The notes beneath the pieces were generated by a model that saw nothing but the letters and a program-made list of their open reading frames with translations, was not told the origin of the DNA and did not search any database. DNA of 64,000 nt from Symsagittifera roscoffensis (Eukaryota > Xenacoelomorpha > Acoela > Convolutidae): the NCBI RefSeq assembly GCF_963678635.1, contig NC_087063.1, positions 37,650,759 to 37,714,758 of the forward strand. The letters run 5' to 3'. A program made the position numbers and the translations under genes. Positions 22,716 through 35,940 of the stretch are shown in pieces (within the stretch, counting starts at the first letter, position 1; the number at the start of each line of letters is the position of its first letter).

Positions 22716-25629
22716 CAAAGCAGAATTCCCAGATGTAAAAATCAAAAGACAAATTGTTGAACATAGTTTGAAAGACATATGTAATCTAACACTACAATAT
22801 GGAATCTACACCATAGAATTGAGCACACCAAATACAGCCCATCGTAAATATGTAATTCAAACAGATGAAATTGAACTAGAATTTTTAAAAGTATTCATAT
22901 ACTATATCAAAAGCATATAATATCATAATTCACAAAGAGCAAACTCCATATTCACTAACGAAGTTTTTGCAGTAATATATAGTTATTTATCTATATTAGA
23001 AAAAACTGAAGTTCAAAGTATATCACCAACCGAAACATCAAAACATACAAAAGTACGAAATGAAATCACAGTATTTTCAACATTTCTTCATATAATTCGC
23101 AAAAATTTCACTAAAGAAGAAGTTTCACAAAACTCTAAACATGATTTACAAAAGATCTTAGCATGGTTTATAATTGATTATTTCACCCACAATTTAGATT
23201 TAGTTTCACAAGCAAGAAAAAATTTCAGACCTCAAAATACCAATGATGACACTGTTCTTACAGAACAATCAGATTACGTTTGGGACCCTGACTGGTCTCA
23301 TCCAGCATTTATGAATACTCCACAAGATATCTCGAGTCAAGCAATAAGTACAATATCTTTCCACAGAGATTATGTAAAAGTAATACCATTAACCATTGAC
23401 GCAACACCATTAAATTATAATCCATTTTTACCTGATACACAAAATAACAGCTTAAATTCAACAGTCATACATAATGAAAATCTCAATGGAACCAGAAATT
23501 TTACACAACAAGATATTCAACACCATCAAACTTCATATATGAAGAAATCGTCCAAACAACAGCAACAACTGCAACAACTACACAACAAAGTATTTCACCA
23601 ATACACCCTAATCTGACAACACCAAGAAATACAAATACATCACTAACCCAGGTAACCTTACAATCAACAGTTTAACCTTCGGTTGCTCCAAAATATTCAC
23701 ATATGGACTATCAAACATATAGACCAATGACAATACCGTCAAAAACACGAAAATCGTTCACAAAAAACACTTTTGCAGAACACAATTATAATTATGCTCA
23801 CCAAACAAAAAAATCAACCTCCCCGAAAAAATACACAACATTTAAATCACGTATGTTCCCATTATTGGAATTTCCCAAAAACATCGGGAGATTTACCCAC
23901 AAAACCCAACAGATATACAAAATCCTACAACAAATGCATATACTAAACCCATTTAACAGACAATCTTTTCAACCAATACAGCCACAAAACCCAATGTTAA
24001 TGCATTCTTATCAAGGAACAGGAATGCAAAAAGAAATACCGCTTCCGTATTACCTTCAGCAACATGAAATCACAAAAAATCTACTTCCAAATTTTTCACA
24101 AATGCCAAATGCCGCAGAATCACTACAGATGACTATGAATCCATACCTCATGGGTGGATCATCAATAACATCGAATAAACCATTAATTGTATTCACAGGA
24201 ACAGACCCAGAATATTCTGTAGAAGATTATCTAAATGCAGTAACAGTAAATTTAATTTTAAATATAGGACCCGAACCAATTAATACGCCACTACATCAAA
24301 ATTGGATACATAGACGCACAGCATTAATACAAACAACCCTAGATGGCGCAGCTCAAAAATAGTTTTCAGTATTACCCATAGAATAAAAATCAAACTGGAA
24401 AAGATTCACACAAGAATTTTCAAAATGTTTGACTCTGAAAAAAAACAAACAACATCAAAGAGTTTTATGCAACGATATCCGCAGATTACCAAAGGAAACA
24501 ATTAAACAATTAGCAGTACGAATCAAAACACTAGTTCGAAAAGCATATTCACTTAATACACATGACTACAAAAACACAAAAATGACAGAATTTTTAATGA
24601 TGACCTTATCACCTCAATTAAGGAAAATAGCTATAAAAAAGAGAGCATCTCATCCTTCCTCAATTCGAGAACCAGATTTAGGATTTCAAAAATTAGTAGA
24701 TAAACTAGAACAAGCAGAAATCACAATGAAACTCGAAGAAACAGAAAATCTAAAACTACAATATGTTAATCGGATTGAAACAAATACTACACATATAAAT
24801 AACATACAAGAATCAGACACAGACCTGATTGAAAAAATCACTGAAATACTAAATATCTACGAAAAACATCCAAACTTTAGAGGCAAGACCTCCTTCAAAA
24901 AATGGTGTAATTATTGCCGACGATACGGACACAGTATTTCCGAATGTAGACAAAAACAACAAGTCAATCGAAATAAACCTCAAAAGCACAGAGAACCAAA
25001 TAAATCATTCTATCAATACATGAAAAAAGACCAAAATCTACCAAACAAAAATATATATAGTAATAACAGTTCAGAAAAACAACTTCCGAGCAACTCAAAT
25101 TACACAAGGAATCAATCACCATATAACTCAAGTTATAGAGGTAGATCACCCGAACGAGGAAATACACGAAATTTCTCACAAAATAGATATAACCGATCGA
25201 ATAGCCAAAATAACCAGAATAACTATTCACTATTCACGATCGAATTCCAATACAACAGAATTTGTTTCTGGATCCAGTTCCCAATCAAACCCAAGGAATA
25301 GACCTTATTTCAATAATTAATCACGAAACTCATCATACAGCAGAAATAGAAACTATTCACATAATAAAAATAGAAGTTATTCAAACAATCGAAATCAGAA
25401 TTACCCGACCAATAGATCAAGGAATAAATCATATAATAGATCAAACTATCACAGATCAAAAGATAATTATCAAAACAGATCACGAAACAATTCACAAAAT
25501 CGAAACTCAAGTTACAATAATCGATACAGAAATTATTCCCAGTCACCACAAAGGAATAATAACCGCTATCCTGATTCTAAACATTGATACAGAAGTAGCA
25601 CACCAAAACATCAAAGACACATTAATCAA
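22716..25629 (+). pseudogene. gag of E1, second copy (N-terminally truncated)
   Basis: Same as the first gag from its EFPDVKIK region onward, with the CCHC knuckle kept near 24906-24947. The single-A loss near 24440 joins two segments that are in different frames in the first copy, giving a 290-codon open frame (24429-25301). Stops elsewhere are shared with copy 1, so those mutations predate the duplication. Confidence 0.75.
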
Positions 25630-28600
25630 GTGCAGACTAATGAAGAAACAACTTCAGACCCCCCAGGTATTGATGACACAGGAAGTAACGAATTACAACT
25701 ACATCATATAAATTGTGAATCATCAGATAAAGAAAGTGATACGGATAATACCATCTCTGTAAATATGATAACAGTCGAAAACGACTATGAACCTATCATA
25801 TATGAACAACTTTTTACCTCACATATATATGAAAATCAATTGGAACTCCTTCACAATTACTATATTGGACCCATTGATAATACACAAACTACACAAGAAG
25901 TAAACGGAATTAACACGGTAATTAAACCCGATAAAAAAGACGAAACATAATGCTCAAACACAAAACATATTTATCAAAATATACAAAAAGAACAACCAAG
26001 AGAATAAATTTGGACAATTCGATTTCTCTTAGAAAGCCCAAGAAACAAAGAATTTCAACCACCAGATCTTGAAATTGGTTTTTTAATTGACTCAGGAGCA
26101 GAATCAAATATAATTAATATTCCCACATCGAATGAAATCAAAACATTGCATCCAAACTTAACACCTCTTGAAACCTTTAGTAAATTAGCAACAGCACAAG
26201 GATCAACATTAGTAAATTACGGAAAAATCCAATTTTTCTTTCTTCCCACGAGAACAATGGGGCAAAACAAAATATTAAACAAACCATTTAAACAAATTTT
26301 TCATACTACTGATATTAAACACAATATCATTGGCATACTATTTATATCTAAATATATACCAACAATAAACATAATAAATAGTAAGATCCATATCAAAGAT
26401 AAATACTTAAAAACAAAAAAAACAGCCCTAACATTCTTCCAAAGATTAAACAAACAACCACCATTTTTTTCAAAAATTTACCCCATTTACAATCAAAAAT
26501 GAAAACACCTGAAACCGCTATCAAGAAATATATATAATTTTTCAATAAAACAAGTTCACCAGTATAATAAAAGTCAAAATAAACAACAACTTTTTATGTC
26601 AGACTTCGAATTTAAACCTATCCACAAATTTTTCAAAATTAAGATCTCATCCATAAAAAATTCGAAAAACACGAATTCCGACATCATTTCATTACACGTG
26701 TATAATAATACACCATATCAAGTAACATTACCCTTAGGACTTTTAGGATACTTTGAGACAAATGCTACAATTTCACTTATAAATGAAGTAGCCAACCGCG
26801 TTAATAATATACTACAATTATTAGATATTTGCCAATCAACAATTCTTGACGAAGAATTATCCATAATTAATATAACAAGTAATGAAAAATGAAACACAGA
26901 TTACTTCACAAAAACACCATATTTTAAACCAACATTCAATATAACAAATTACACGAAAGAACAAAAATTTTTAACAATGTTTAATTTTCAACATTCATAA
27001 ATTACACAAATTGAATTTGATAAATTAGCAAAACAACTGTTAAAATATTCAACAGTCTACGCAACATCAAAATTTGACGTTGGGAAAATTAGTTCATCAC
27101 AACAACTCCCGTTAAAACCCGACGCAGTTTTCAAAAAAGAAAGAGCCAGTAAAGTACCGATTCACTTACATGACAAGGTAAACAGATTACTTGACATTTT
27201 AGAACAATACGAAATTATATCACCAGTAAATAAGGAAGAACAACCAAAAGGTAACACTTTTATCAACCCTGTTATCATTCTATTAAAAGGTGAATCACTA
27301 AAAATAGTTCTAGACGCTAGATACCTCAATTCACTAATTGACGAATCAAAATGCAATTGGCCTATTGAACCCATACAAGTTATCTTAACAAAGATAAATG
27401 GTAAAAATTTCACAACCGCAGATTTGAATAGTGCTTATAATCAAATGCCACTAGATGAACAATCACGACGTTTAACACAATTTGTTATTGGAAATCAACA
27501 GTATGAATTTAATCGCTCATTCTATGGAACATCCATAGGACCAGCAGCTTTTTCAGTTTTTATTAGTAAAATTTTTAGACCACTAATACTAAAGAAAAAT
27601 GCAATCACATACTTAGATGATGTTTTTATGCAATCACAAACTAAAGAAGAAATGTTTACAGTTTTAGAACAGTATCATAAAACACTTCAGAATGAAAATC
27701 TGAAGGCAGCTCCCGATAAATCACACTTCTTTCTAACACGCGTTAAATTTTTAGGACATAATAAAGAACGAGAAACTATCACTCCATTTGATTCACGCAT
27801 TGATGCCACTCAAAAACTTCAGCCAACTAAAAATAAAAAGAAAATCCAAGAATTCCTTGGAATGTTAAATTTCTTAAGTAAATATGTTTACAAAATGCAA
27901 TTATACTTAAGACCCTTCTATAATATCCTCAGACAACAAAATAGTTTTGAATGGACCACTGAACATCAAACAGGATTTGAAGAAATTAAAAAACTTTTAA
28001 CTGAACAAATTTCAAACACAATTCCAGATCCAAATCAACCATTCAATGCAATGTGCGATGCTTCAAATTTTGGCATCGGCGCAGCATTGCTACAATCACA
28101 TAGTGGAACAAATAAAATGAACATTATATCAGCAAATTCACGATTAGTCACTCAAGCAGAGCTACGACTCTCAACTCTAATGAGAGAATGTACAGCTATA
28201 ATTTATACACTAACAGAATAAGAGTTTCTGATACTTGGATCAAAACACCCAACAGTTCTATTCACAGATCACAAACCAATTATATTTCTCTTTACACAAA
28301 AGTCAAATCCAAATCATAGAGGTTATAGATTTCAACTAATTCTAATGAAATTTCCAAACCTACATATAGTTTGGACAGCAGGAAAAAACCTTGCATTACC
28401 AGACACCTTAAGTCGAAATACGCCACCTGAATTACTTACACGTAAAACCACAGTCGAAATACCCAAAAACATAAAATTCTACCTTGCAGAAAATGAAATA
28501 TCACCCCGATTCGAATGCAAATATGCAGTAAAAACTGACGTTGAACAATCACAAATAAATAATTTACAACATTTCCCACTTTATTTAGATTGTCAAAATA

Positions 28601-30501
28601 ATCACTATGAAGTTGATCTACTTGGAACATCAACTTTTAAACCAATCCCATATTCACAATGGATAAAAAATAACACTCAACAAAAAAGAATAAAACAACA
28701 CTCGCATAAAAAAGACCCTTTTCCATTAATTTATCAGGACCGCAAACAAACGATTCAAAAAACACAATAAATCAAGTTTTTGATCTCCACGACCCACTTG
28801 ACACAATTCCCCTATCAAAATTAGAAGTTGACAATATTTTTCTCCCCCCCAACAGATAAAATTACAAAACTAAGCCCGTAAAAGCAAATACCACAATTTT
28901 AGGAAATAAAACACTCCTCCGATATTTCCGAAAATTTAATAACACAACAATTAATGAAAATACAGATTTTTTAGAATATCAATTAAATGATTCCAAAGTC
29001 CCCTGTCTTCTTTTAACATCTCACATACACTAAATACTAAAGGACACTCCGGATCAGAAAAAAACATACTCAAACTTAACACAAAATTTTTATTTCCCAA
29101 ATGCTCCATTTTGGATAAAAGTATTATGCAATGATTGTATAGAATGTCAATTGAACAAACCTTATCCAAATCAAAATTAAATAGCACAAAAACAATATTT
29201 TAAAGGACAAAGTTTATATTTTAACCATCGCATTTCATTCAATACAAAAGGACCAATTTCACCATCTTCTGAAGGAACCTCCTACTTTATGGTCATTGTT
29301 GACGCATTCACACATTATGTAGCACTCAACCCAGTACCACATTGTAATGCTTATTATGCTTACACGACGCTTTAGGAACATTGGATAGCTAAATTCGGAC
29401 TACCCGAAATCTTAGTTACAGACAACGGTACAGAATTCATAAATAAGTAAATCATCACACTATGCCACTTATATAACATCAAACATAAACCACGTACATC
29501 TCATGCACCTTGGACAAACGGTTCAGTCGAAGGTATGAACCGTTCACTACAAGAATATCTCCGATGTATCATAAATGGAAATGATACAAAATACACAGAA
29601 TGGTCAGCAGATGTAATACTATTTTCCTTAGCATACAATTCACAAATCACGACAACTTTAGGAAGGTCACCATACGAAATGGTTTTTAATCAAAAGCCAC
29701 GTAAACCAATTATGTTTACAGCAAATTCCCATAAAAATGCACAAGGTTATTGCCAATCAAATAAAGACTCATTTTGTTATAACCTACCTTTACACACACA
29801 TGATGAAGATCATTTTCATTACCCACAAATTCTTAAATTAGCCTCTGGCACACACACCGAATGGATTTTAAATAGAGATAAAAAACACAATGAAATTTAC
29901 CAAAAAGTAACAAAGAAATTGTGACAAAGGCAAAACCTTACCGATCAAATTAATTCACGCTTTACACCAGCCACAGATTTAAAAATTGGAACATTTGTCT
30001 TAATACCTAACTTTAATACGCAAAAAGGAATCTCTAAAAAATTACAACCCCTTCGAAAAGGACCATACCAACCAAATATATGCCAAACCCACTGAAGTGA
30101 CGTATAGACTTACAGATTCAACAAAAAAAGAAATTGTTCAACATCGTAACAAGCTATTGCCCTACCACCCAAAAGAATACGCACTACGCAAATTAACCCA
30201 ATTATATTGTTTCACAGGTTTAAAAGGTATTCAAAATCACCCATATACAGAAAAAGAAATTGATGAACAACACAACATTCATCAAGAAAATCAAACACAA
30301 ATCAAATCTAAAAACAATCAAAAAATACCAGACCCAAAAATACCTCAAAAAGAAAGAAAGATCAGGAAAATGATAGAAAAAAATTTATCACAAGAACAAC
30401 TAGAAAAATCAGAACATAGAGAATCATCACGACTTAGAAATCAACCAAGTAAAAACTACGAAACATTCATTCCACAATCTAAAATATTAAAGAAAATTTA
30501 A
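25630..30501 (+). pseudogene. pol of E1, second copy (broken)
   Basis: Same protease, RT (YLDDV near 27610), RNase H and integrase modules as copy 1, with the same inherited stops and the same Asp-to-Asn change in the integrase core (near 29241). It adds two lesions: a TGA near 26500 (CGA in copy 1) and a 31-bp deletion near 28731 between RNase H and integrase, which shifts the frame. It is therefore no more active than copy 1. Confidence 0.78.
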
Positions 30502-31113
30502 TTTCAAAAACAACTTTGATCTTAAAAATTAATAATCTTTGCACCTCTGGATCAGTTTGAACTTTCATTTTTCAAGATAACATACTGACAAATACGCAAA
30601 AATTCTAGTTCAGATTCAGCCAATAGGTTTCACTTAAATCCGTCACCTTCTATATCTCTAACACCAACCTATTAGCCGAAAGATATTAAACTCCAGGCAT
30701 ATCTATAACTATAACTTTACAACCTCCAAATCAAAAATAAGCAACTCGCTAAAACTTGACAACTAAAATAAATACCACCATAATATTACAACCCTCCCCT
30801 ATCTAATAACGCAAATATCAACAATTTTTTCCCAACTCAGACCTCAAAAACCTCCCAACCAAAAATGGCAAATTAGTCTAAAGTAAAAAAGGACCATATT
30901 CATTTGGCCTAAAGTACAAATATTTCAAAAATACCCCAGATCACCCGACAAATAAAAATAAAGTAAAGAAGACCTCCCGAACACCATAAAATCAGCCCCC
31001 AACAAATTTTCACAAAACTCAACCCACTTGTCAAAAAATCCATAAATAACTCGACCACACTTGAATCTCGCCTCAAACAACAAAAAAAATTCGACGAAGA
31101 AATCATTTCTTAA

Positions 31114-31311
31114 ATGCTCTTCTCTCGATCAGTCAATATCTTCAAAATTACAATTTTAAACTTTTTAATAAAATTTTTCATACTATTCAAACTTTTGTTG
31201 ATATTTCTGTTTGATACTTTTGAAGCTTTTATAATCATTTTAATAATCTTTTCAACATTTTTTAATTTTTCTACTCCCTATTTGAAATATATCTCCAACT
31301 TTCTCAAATAA
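31114..31311 (+). CDS. Small hydrophobic ORF between pol and env-like region
   Basis: A 65-codon open frame whose middle is almost entirely Leu/Ile/Phe/Val, enough for two membrane spans, starting MLFSRSVNIF. Its counterpart in E2 (around 39710-39890, minus strand) is frameshifted. AT-rich DNA encodes hydrophobic residues easily, so this may be chance. If real it would be a membrane peptide or a signal region of the env-like product. It lies in the stretch downstream of integrase where LTR elements may carry accessory ORFs. Confidence 0.3.
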   Translation: MLFSRSVNIFKITILNFLIKFFILFKLLLIFLFDTFEAFIIILIIFSTFFNFSTPYLKYISNFLK

Positions 31312-31435
31312 TTGATCATATTCACAGGTACGATAATTCAAAGTCTATTTAAATGATACGAACAATTTTAGTAGAACAGATGTTTTTTTACTATTTGTAA
31401 TTTTCATCATATTTTTATCATCCCTAATACTGACA

Positions 31436-31520
31436 ATGAGCAAATGTGTAAAATAGGCAATAGTCACATTCGCCTTAGCAACAATTCTTTTGATTCTTTT
31501 CATCGAAGATTACTACAATA
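31436..31520 (+). pseudogene. Possible signal-anchor leader upstream of env-like ORF (broken)
   Basis: ATG at 31436 is followed by MSKCVK, a TAG, then a hydrophobic run (AIVTFALATILLILF) and a charged EDYYNKHK. E2 has the same segment on the minus strand (around 39490-39575), where an A-run indel shifts the frame. Basic N-terminus plus a single hydrophobic segment resembles a signal peptide or signal anchor for the downstream product. Both copies are broken, so the link is inference. Confidence 0.35.
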
Positions 31521-33920
31521 AACATAAATCTTCCCACTAGAAAAAATCAATCGAACACTTTCAAAAATTGCTAACCAACAATCACAAAATCAGTCTTCAC
31601 TGACATCATCCCAAGAAAACCCAGCAATACCCACAACTACATAAAACCCCCAAACATCCACACAAATTTTTTTCAAGAAAATCCATACACTTTTGAAGAA
31701 CGACACGCTCGCTTATCCGAACCATTAGAACCAGTTCAGCGACAGGCACCTATAAGTGAACCAACATATAATTTGTACCCCACATTACCACAAGAATTAA
31801 GCAGAATTAGAAACATTAGTCAAAACCAAAATACAGTCGAATTAAATAGACAAATTATACATCCACGAAGAAATAGAAGTTTTCAAACCCCTAGAGTTCA
31901 TTTTGATATACCCCAATCAACAACACCAACTACTCCAGAAATTTCAAGTAGTACATTGCCAGAAATTCCCACACTACTTTCACAACAGAGCACCTCAAAT
32001 ATACCCTCAGATTACTTAGGTTCAACACCAACATCTGAACAAATACGTGAAAATCCCTTTAACCCCCCAATCCCACCGCACGACTACCATATTGGGCAAC
32101 ACACTCATATACACAAGGTGAACCAAACTTAGTGAAAGGTCCAATAGATATTTCTACGGATACAACACTATCATCACTACCAGAAACATTATCACTACCG
32201 TCAACACCATCATTAAGTCAAATTTCACCGACGCTTTTCCCTTTAAATTTCCCAAATAACCTCGACGCTAAATATCGAGAACAATCATCAACAAATATCC
32301 CTTTACGACTAGACTGGAATACATTCGTAGCACCCCCACTATTATTTGGACAACATCAAGATAGTAACCGACTCCACAGTTGGGCACTCAACAGACTACA
32401 ATATAGACAAGCTATCCACGAAGATATTCGTGAACACAATATTCAAATACTTCAACAAAATAGTCTCCAATTGAAATTCGAAATCACGATCAAACTTAAC
32501 AATATTGTTCAACATCTCTACCCATAAAATCCACCAAATATAACAGTTCAGTCGCTACCACCACCATTTATAACAACTGAAAAAATATATAAATACGATA
32601 GATATACAAAAAACACAATTGGTTACATCACATTTTATAACCCATACTCAGGATTATCATACACAAGTATATTCTAAAAATATTAACATTTCAACACATC
32701 TTTTTTCTAATATTTTCCGACCAAAACACAAATCCTTCTCCTCGCACAGGACCCCAAGATTTATTAGTAACACACTACGATTGTGAAGAAAACGAACAAA
32801 AAACACTACACAAATATGCAATAAATCAAGAATCACAATGCGAAACAGAACCAAAAGCTATAGAAACTACAAATGTAATAGCAAAATTGTATTCAAAAGC
32901 CCGAGCAACAACAGTCACAGGATATAAATTTACAGCAACATTTTCCGAAAAGAAAGTACACTATTCACAAGTTTCCAATGGAAATAAGAACCGGCTTGAT
33001 CACGAATCGTTCTATCAAAGTAATATAGAACGACTTTTACACCTAAATCCCGATGATTGTAAAAACGAACTAATCAGACTAAACATCACAAGAAATAGAA
33101 ACACAGACAGGAAAATAGTCTTTGCCGATTCTGTACATCAAGCACAACTTGAACGATATCAAGGACATATAAAATTAGACGAAAAATACCCATACAACGG
33201 CGCACACGGAAGATGAACTTATGACATACACGATAAACACTGGATACCCTATATTGGAATAAATGACCCCTCAAACTGCAAAGATGACACAAAAAATAAA
33301 GGATATCAAGAATAATGTTTTTCGATTGGAAAATACAACTCGAAAAAGTACAACTCGCACGAGATTAGAACACAACAATTTTAAGAATTACTAACACAAA
33401 TGGACACAATACAACGACAATCAATCGACCAGAATTTAAGAAAAGTTGCCGAAACCGCAGGATTTGCAGACATTTATACACAAGACTACAGCGGATATTT
33501 TAAGAATATTAAAGATTACATATATTTAAACGATGAAAAATACAGACCTCAAGATATTTCACCCATAAATTTTTTCAGTTTTGTAACATTACAAAACAAA
33601 ATTCTCGCCTTTCTAGGATGGCCCTATTACATCATAGAAAGATTAACTATCTTATACGCTGTTTTTAATTTTATAGGATTTCTTTTCTCACTGTTAAAAG
33701 GAATCTATAACACATGCGCTAAACTAACACACAAGTAAACAGACAAGCAAGTGTAGCACGTATACTGTTTGCAGGATTTTTTGGAATTTTTTCATCATCA
33801 ATAAACAAAATACTTCTAGATGCACAAATAAAAGAATATAACACGAAAATATCCACAAGACAAAACACATACGACGAAGAACACAATAATATAGAGATAA
33901 CACCTACCGCACCACAGTTG
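31521..33920 (+). pseudogene. Envelope-like region of E1 (broken)
   Basis: It lies directly after pol, where env sits in retrovirus-like elements. It has a Pro/Ser/Thr-rich N-terminal part (31690-32530, in two frames), a Cys-containing segment with charged helices (32750-33216), a segment 33400-33738 ending in a long hydrophobic stretch (about 33600-33720), then after a frameshift near 33735 a second hydrophobic patch (about 33763-33800). Ectodomain followed by a membrane span near the C-terminus fits an envelope glycoprotein. I cannot assign a fusogen class and saw no clear furin site or fusion peptide. At least two frameshifts and several stops (33214, for example) make it inactive. E2 keeps only the first ~90 codons. 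Confidence 0.5.
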
Positions 33921-35933
33921 CCACCCGTACCAGAAAATCATTCATTATCATTAGTTCCCCGTAATTTCCGAAACCTAGCAGTCACAAATAATCCAAATTC
34001 TAGACCGAATATAACACAAAGTCCCATCCAACATATAATAACACATCATTCACAAAATGATAATACGTACGAACAAATAATAGAACAACCCCACAACACC
34101 ACTTTTCAGTCTCAACATAATCATTTTTTTAGCCCACGATGAGCCGACAACTTGGATCCCTCCATCGCTCAAATTCCCACCCAGCCAACCTCCAAACTCA
34201 AATCCCAATAATCCCACTTTTTGTTTTCCCACCACCCAATTTTCCGATTATTAATATATCATCAAGCACGAATTCTGATACTAACTCAATATTTCAGTTT
34301 TATACTCTATCTCACAATTTAATAACCCTAATGTAGAAACCCCTGTTGAATTTGCAGACTCCGAGCCATCTCCCTCAAAGTATACTCAGACCAACTCCTC
34401 AGTTTTTTCAAAACCCCCTTTTCAACCAATCCCAAATCATCCACTCCCATCCGTTTCCACTCCTTCTTATGCTTCGCAAGCGACCCCAACCTATTCTCCA
34501 CTTCATTCCATTCCGACAGATCATATAAAAATTCCCTAGATACCCCCCAAATTTCCCAGGAACTTGATAATTTTATTACCTTACAACAACAGTTAATACA
34601 CCCTAACACCCTCACAATACATCATCTATCATCCACAATAACATCCTCAAATCCACCTACTCCTACACCCTCCTCAGCTTACACTCCATCATTCACACAA
34701 TCATCCACATCCACCGAAACACCTAGTAGCACTCACCGAGCTTATCGCACTTTTAAACGAAAATTCCCAAATCACCCATTCCCGACCAAACCAGGAACAG
34801 CCCGTGAATATATTAATCACCCGCAACATACAAACACGGAAAATTTTCTTGCAATCACCTTACCCTCATTTCCGCAATATACATTCAACACACCTAACGA
34901 TACTAATGACACACGCAATTTTGTAGATGAACATGTATTAATGCCAACACTTCATTGGACAGCTTATTATAATTTTACTAACTTCCTTTGCCTACCACTA
35001 ACTAATATTCATGACAGCATGGAAAAGACTCACTACAACACTAACACCTCGACAGTTTACTTACGTTGGATATAAAAAGTTACTAAAAACATTCACTGCA
35101 CCCCGAGCTAACGAATTTGCAATAGAATATTACGACCATAATATCATCCGACCTAATCAAGACTAATTTTTAGATGAAGACCGCTTCGCAAACCCGCAAC
35201 TAACAGAAAAATTTTTCATCAAAACATCATACGTATTCACACTTAGTATTTTTGATAGAAAGAATGATCACATTATTTCAGAATCACTAGCTGATGTTCA
35301 AGCATACAAAAGCTTCTATGACAAATTTCAGTTATTTTCACTAACCTTTCACTTTCTTTCACCACAGGAACGCGATTTGAACTGTTCCCACGATATTATG
35401 TTACGCACTAAACAAACCCACACATAAACATACCCTATCATTTGCATACCCCATGATTTGCATACCCCATCAAGACAACCTCACCATCCATTTCAGTTTC
35501 TCAACTCAAAGTACACGTCACCATTTTTCCTTAATTTTACATATTGCATCAAAGATACTAAACTCCACGGCATCCTCCGCAACGATGACCCAGTTACCCA
35601 AATGTATATATTCTGTCCCATCACGAAGACATTCAATGCCAAAGAATCCAGACCCTTCCTTATCCCGCATGAATTTATCCAGCCTATTGAAATACCCATA
35701 TTAGAATTCATTCACAATACTAAATATAATCATAAAATATATAACCTCATTCAAAACACACCTTACGAGTTTGCAGTAGGCACCGAAGAACTAAATACCA
35801 TTAAAGCACTTCAATTGCTTTGGCCACTGCTACAAACTAAAAACATCATAAGCAGACTAGCCAAATTACTAACAACATCAGATATGATACACGACATCTT
35901 CCCCCACGGCTTTTCCCAGATGATTAACAGGTA
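33921..35933 (+). pseudogene. ORF X: unrecognised product downstream of env-like region
   Basis: The first half (to about 34780) is Pro/Ser/Thr/Asn-rich, low-complexity and spread over frames. The second half looks folded: open pieces with HWTAYYNFTNF (about 34950), TPRQFTYVGYKKLL (about 35045), then YVFTLSIFDRK and finally a 158-codon open frame 35458-35934 with IPHEFIQPIEIPILEF and ELNTIKALQLLWPLLQ. Stops at about 35164 and 35426 and a frameshift near 35010 break it. I recognise no known domain. It has no counterpart in E2, where the region is deleted. It may be an accessory protein, a second structural protein or a captured host gene. The open frame ends at a strong splice donor. Confidence 0.45.
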
Positions 35934-35936
35934 AGT
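35929..35936 (+). promoter_or_regulatory. Strong 5' splice-site consensus at end of ORF X
   Basis: AACAG|GTAAGTAT at 35931 is a near-perfect donor, followed by TTTATATTTCTAG as a possible acceptor ending at 36014. This would make an 84-bp intron just after or within the last codons of ORF X. Confidence 0.4.
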
Positions 35937-35940
35937 ATAA

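Larger units (their letters stand above)
22716..31284 (+). repeat. Tandem duplication inside E1, unit 2 (8569 bp)
   Basis: It is nearly identical to unit 1. The 32-bp length difference is fully explained by a 31-bp deletion near 28731 and the loss of one A near 24440. I counted about eight substitutions, for example 15609 versus 24210, two adjacent bases at 16287/24887, 17901 versus 26501 (makes a stop) and 20003 versus 28603. The unit then continues into the env-like half of the element. Confidence 0.9.

Noticed and set aside
14115-31284. Exact assembly duplication
   Set aside because: The two units differ by about eight substitutions and two deletions, which a simple duplicated contig would not show. 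A haplotype artefact is still possible and is noted in the findings.
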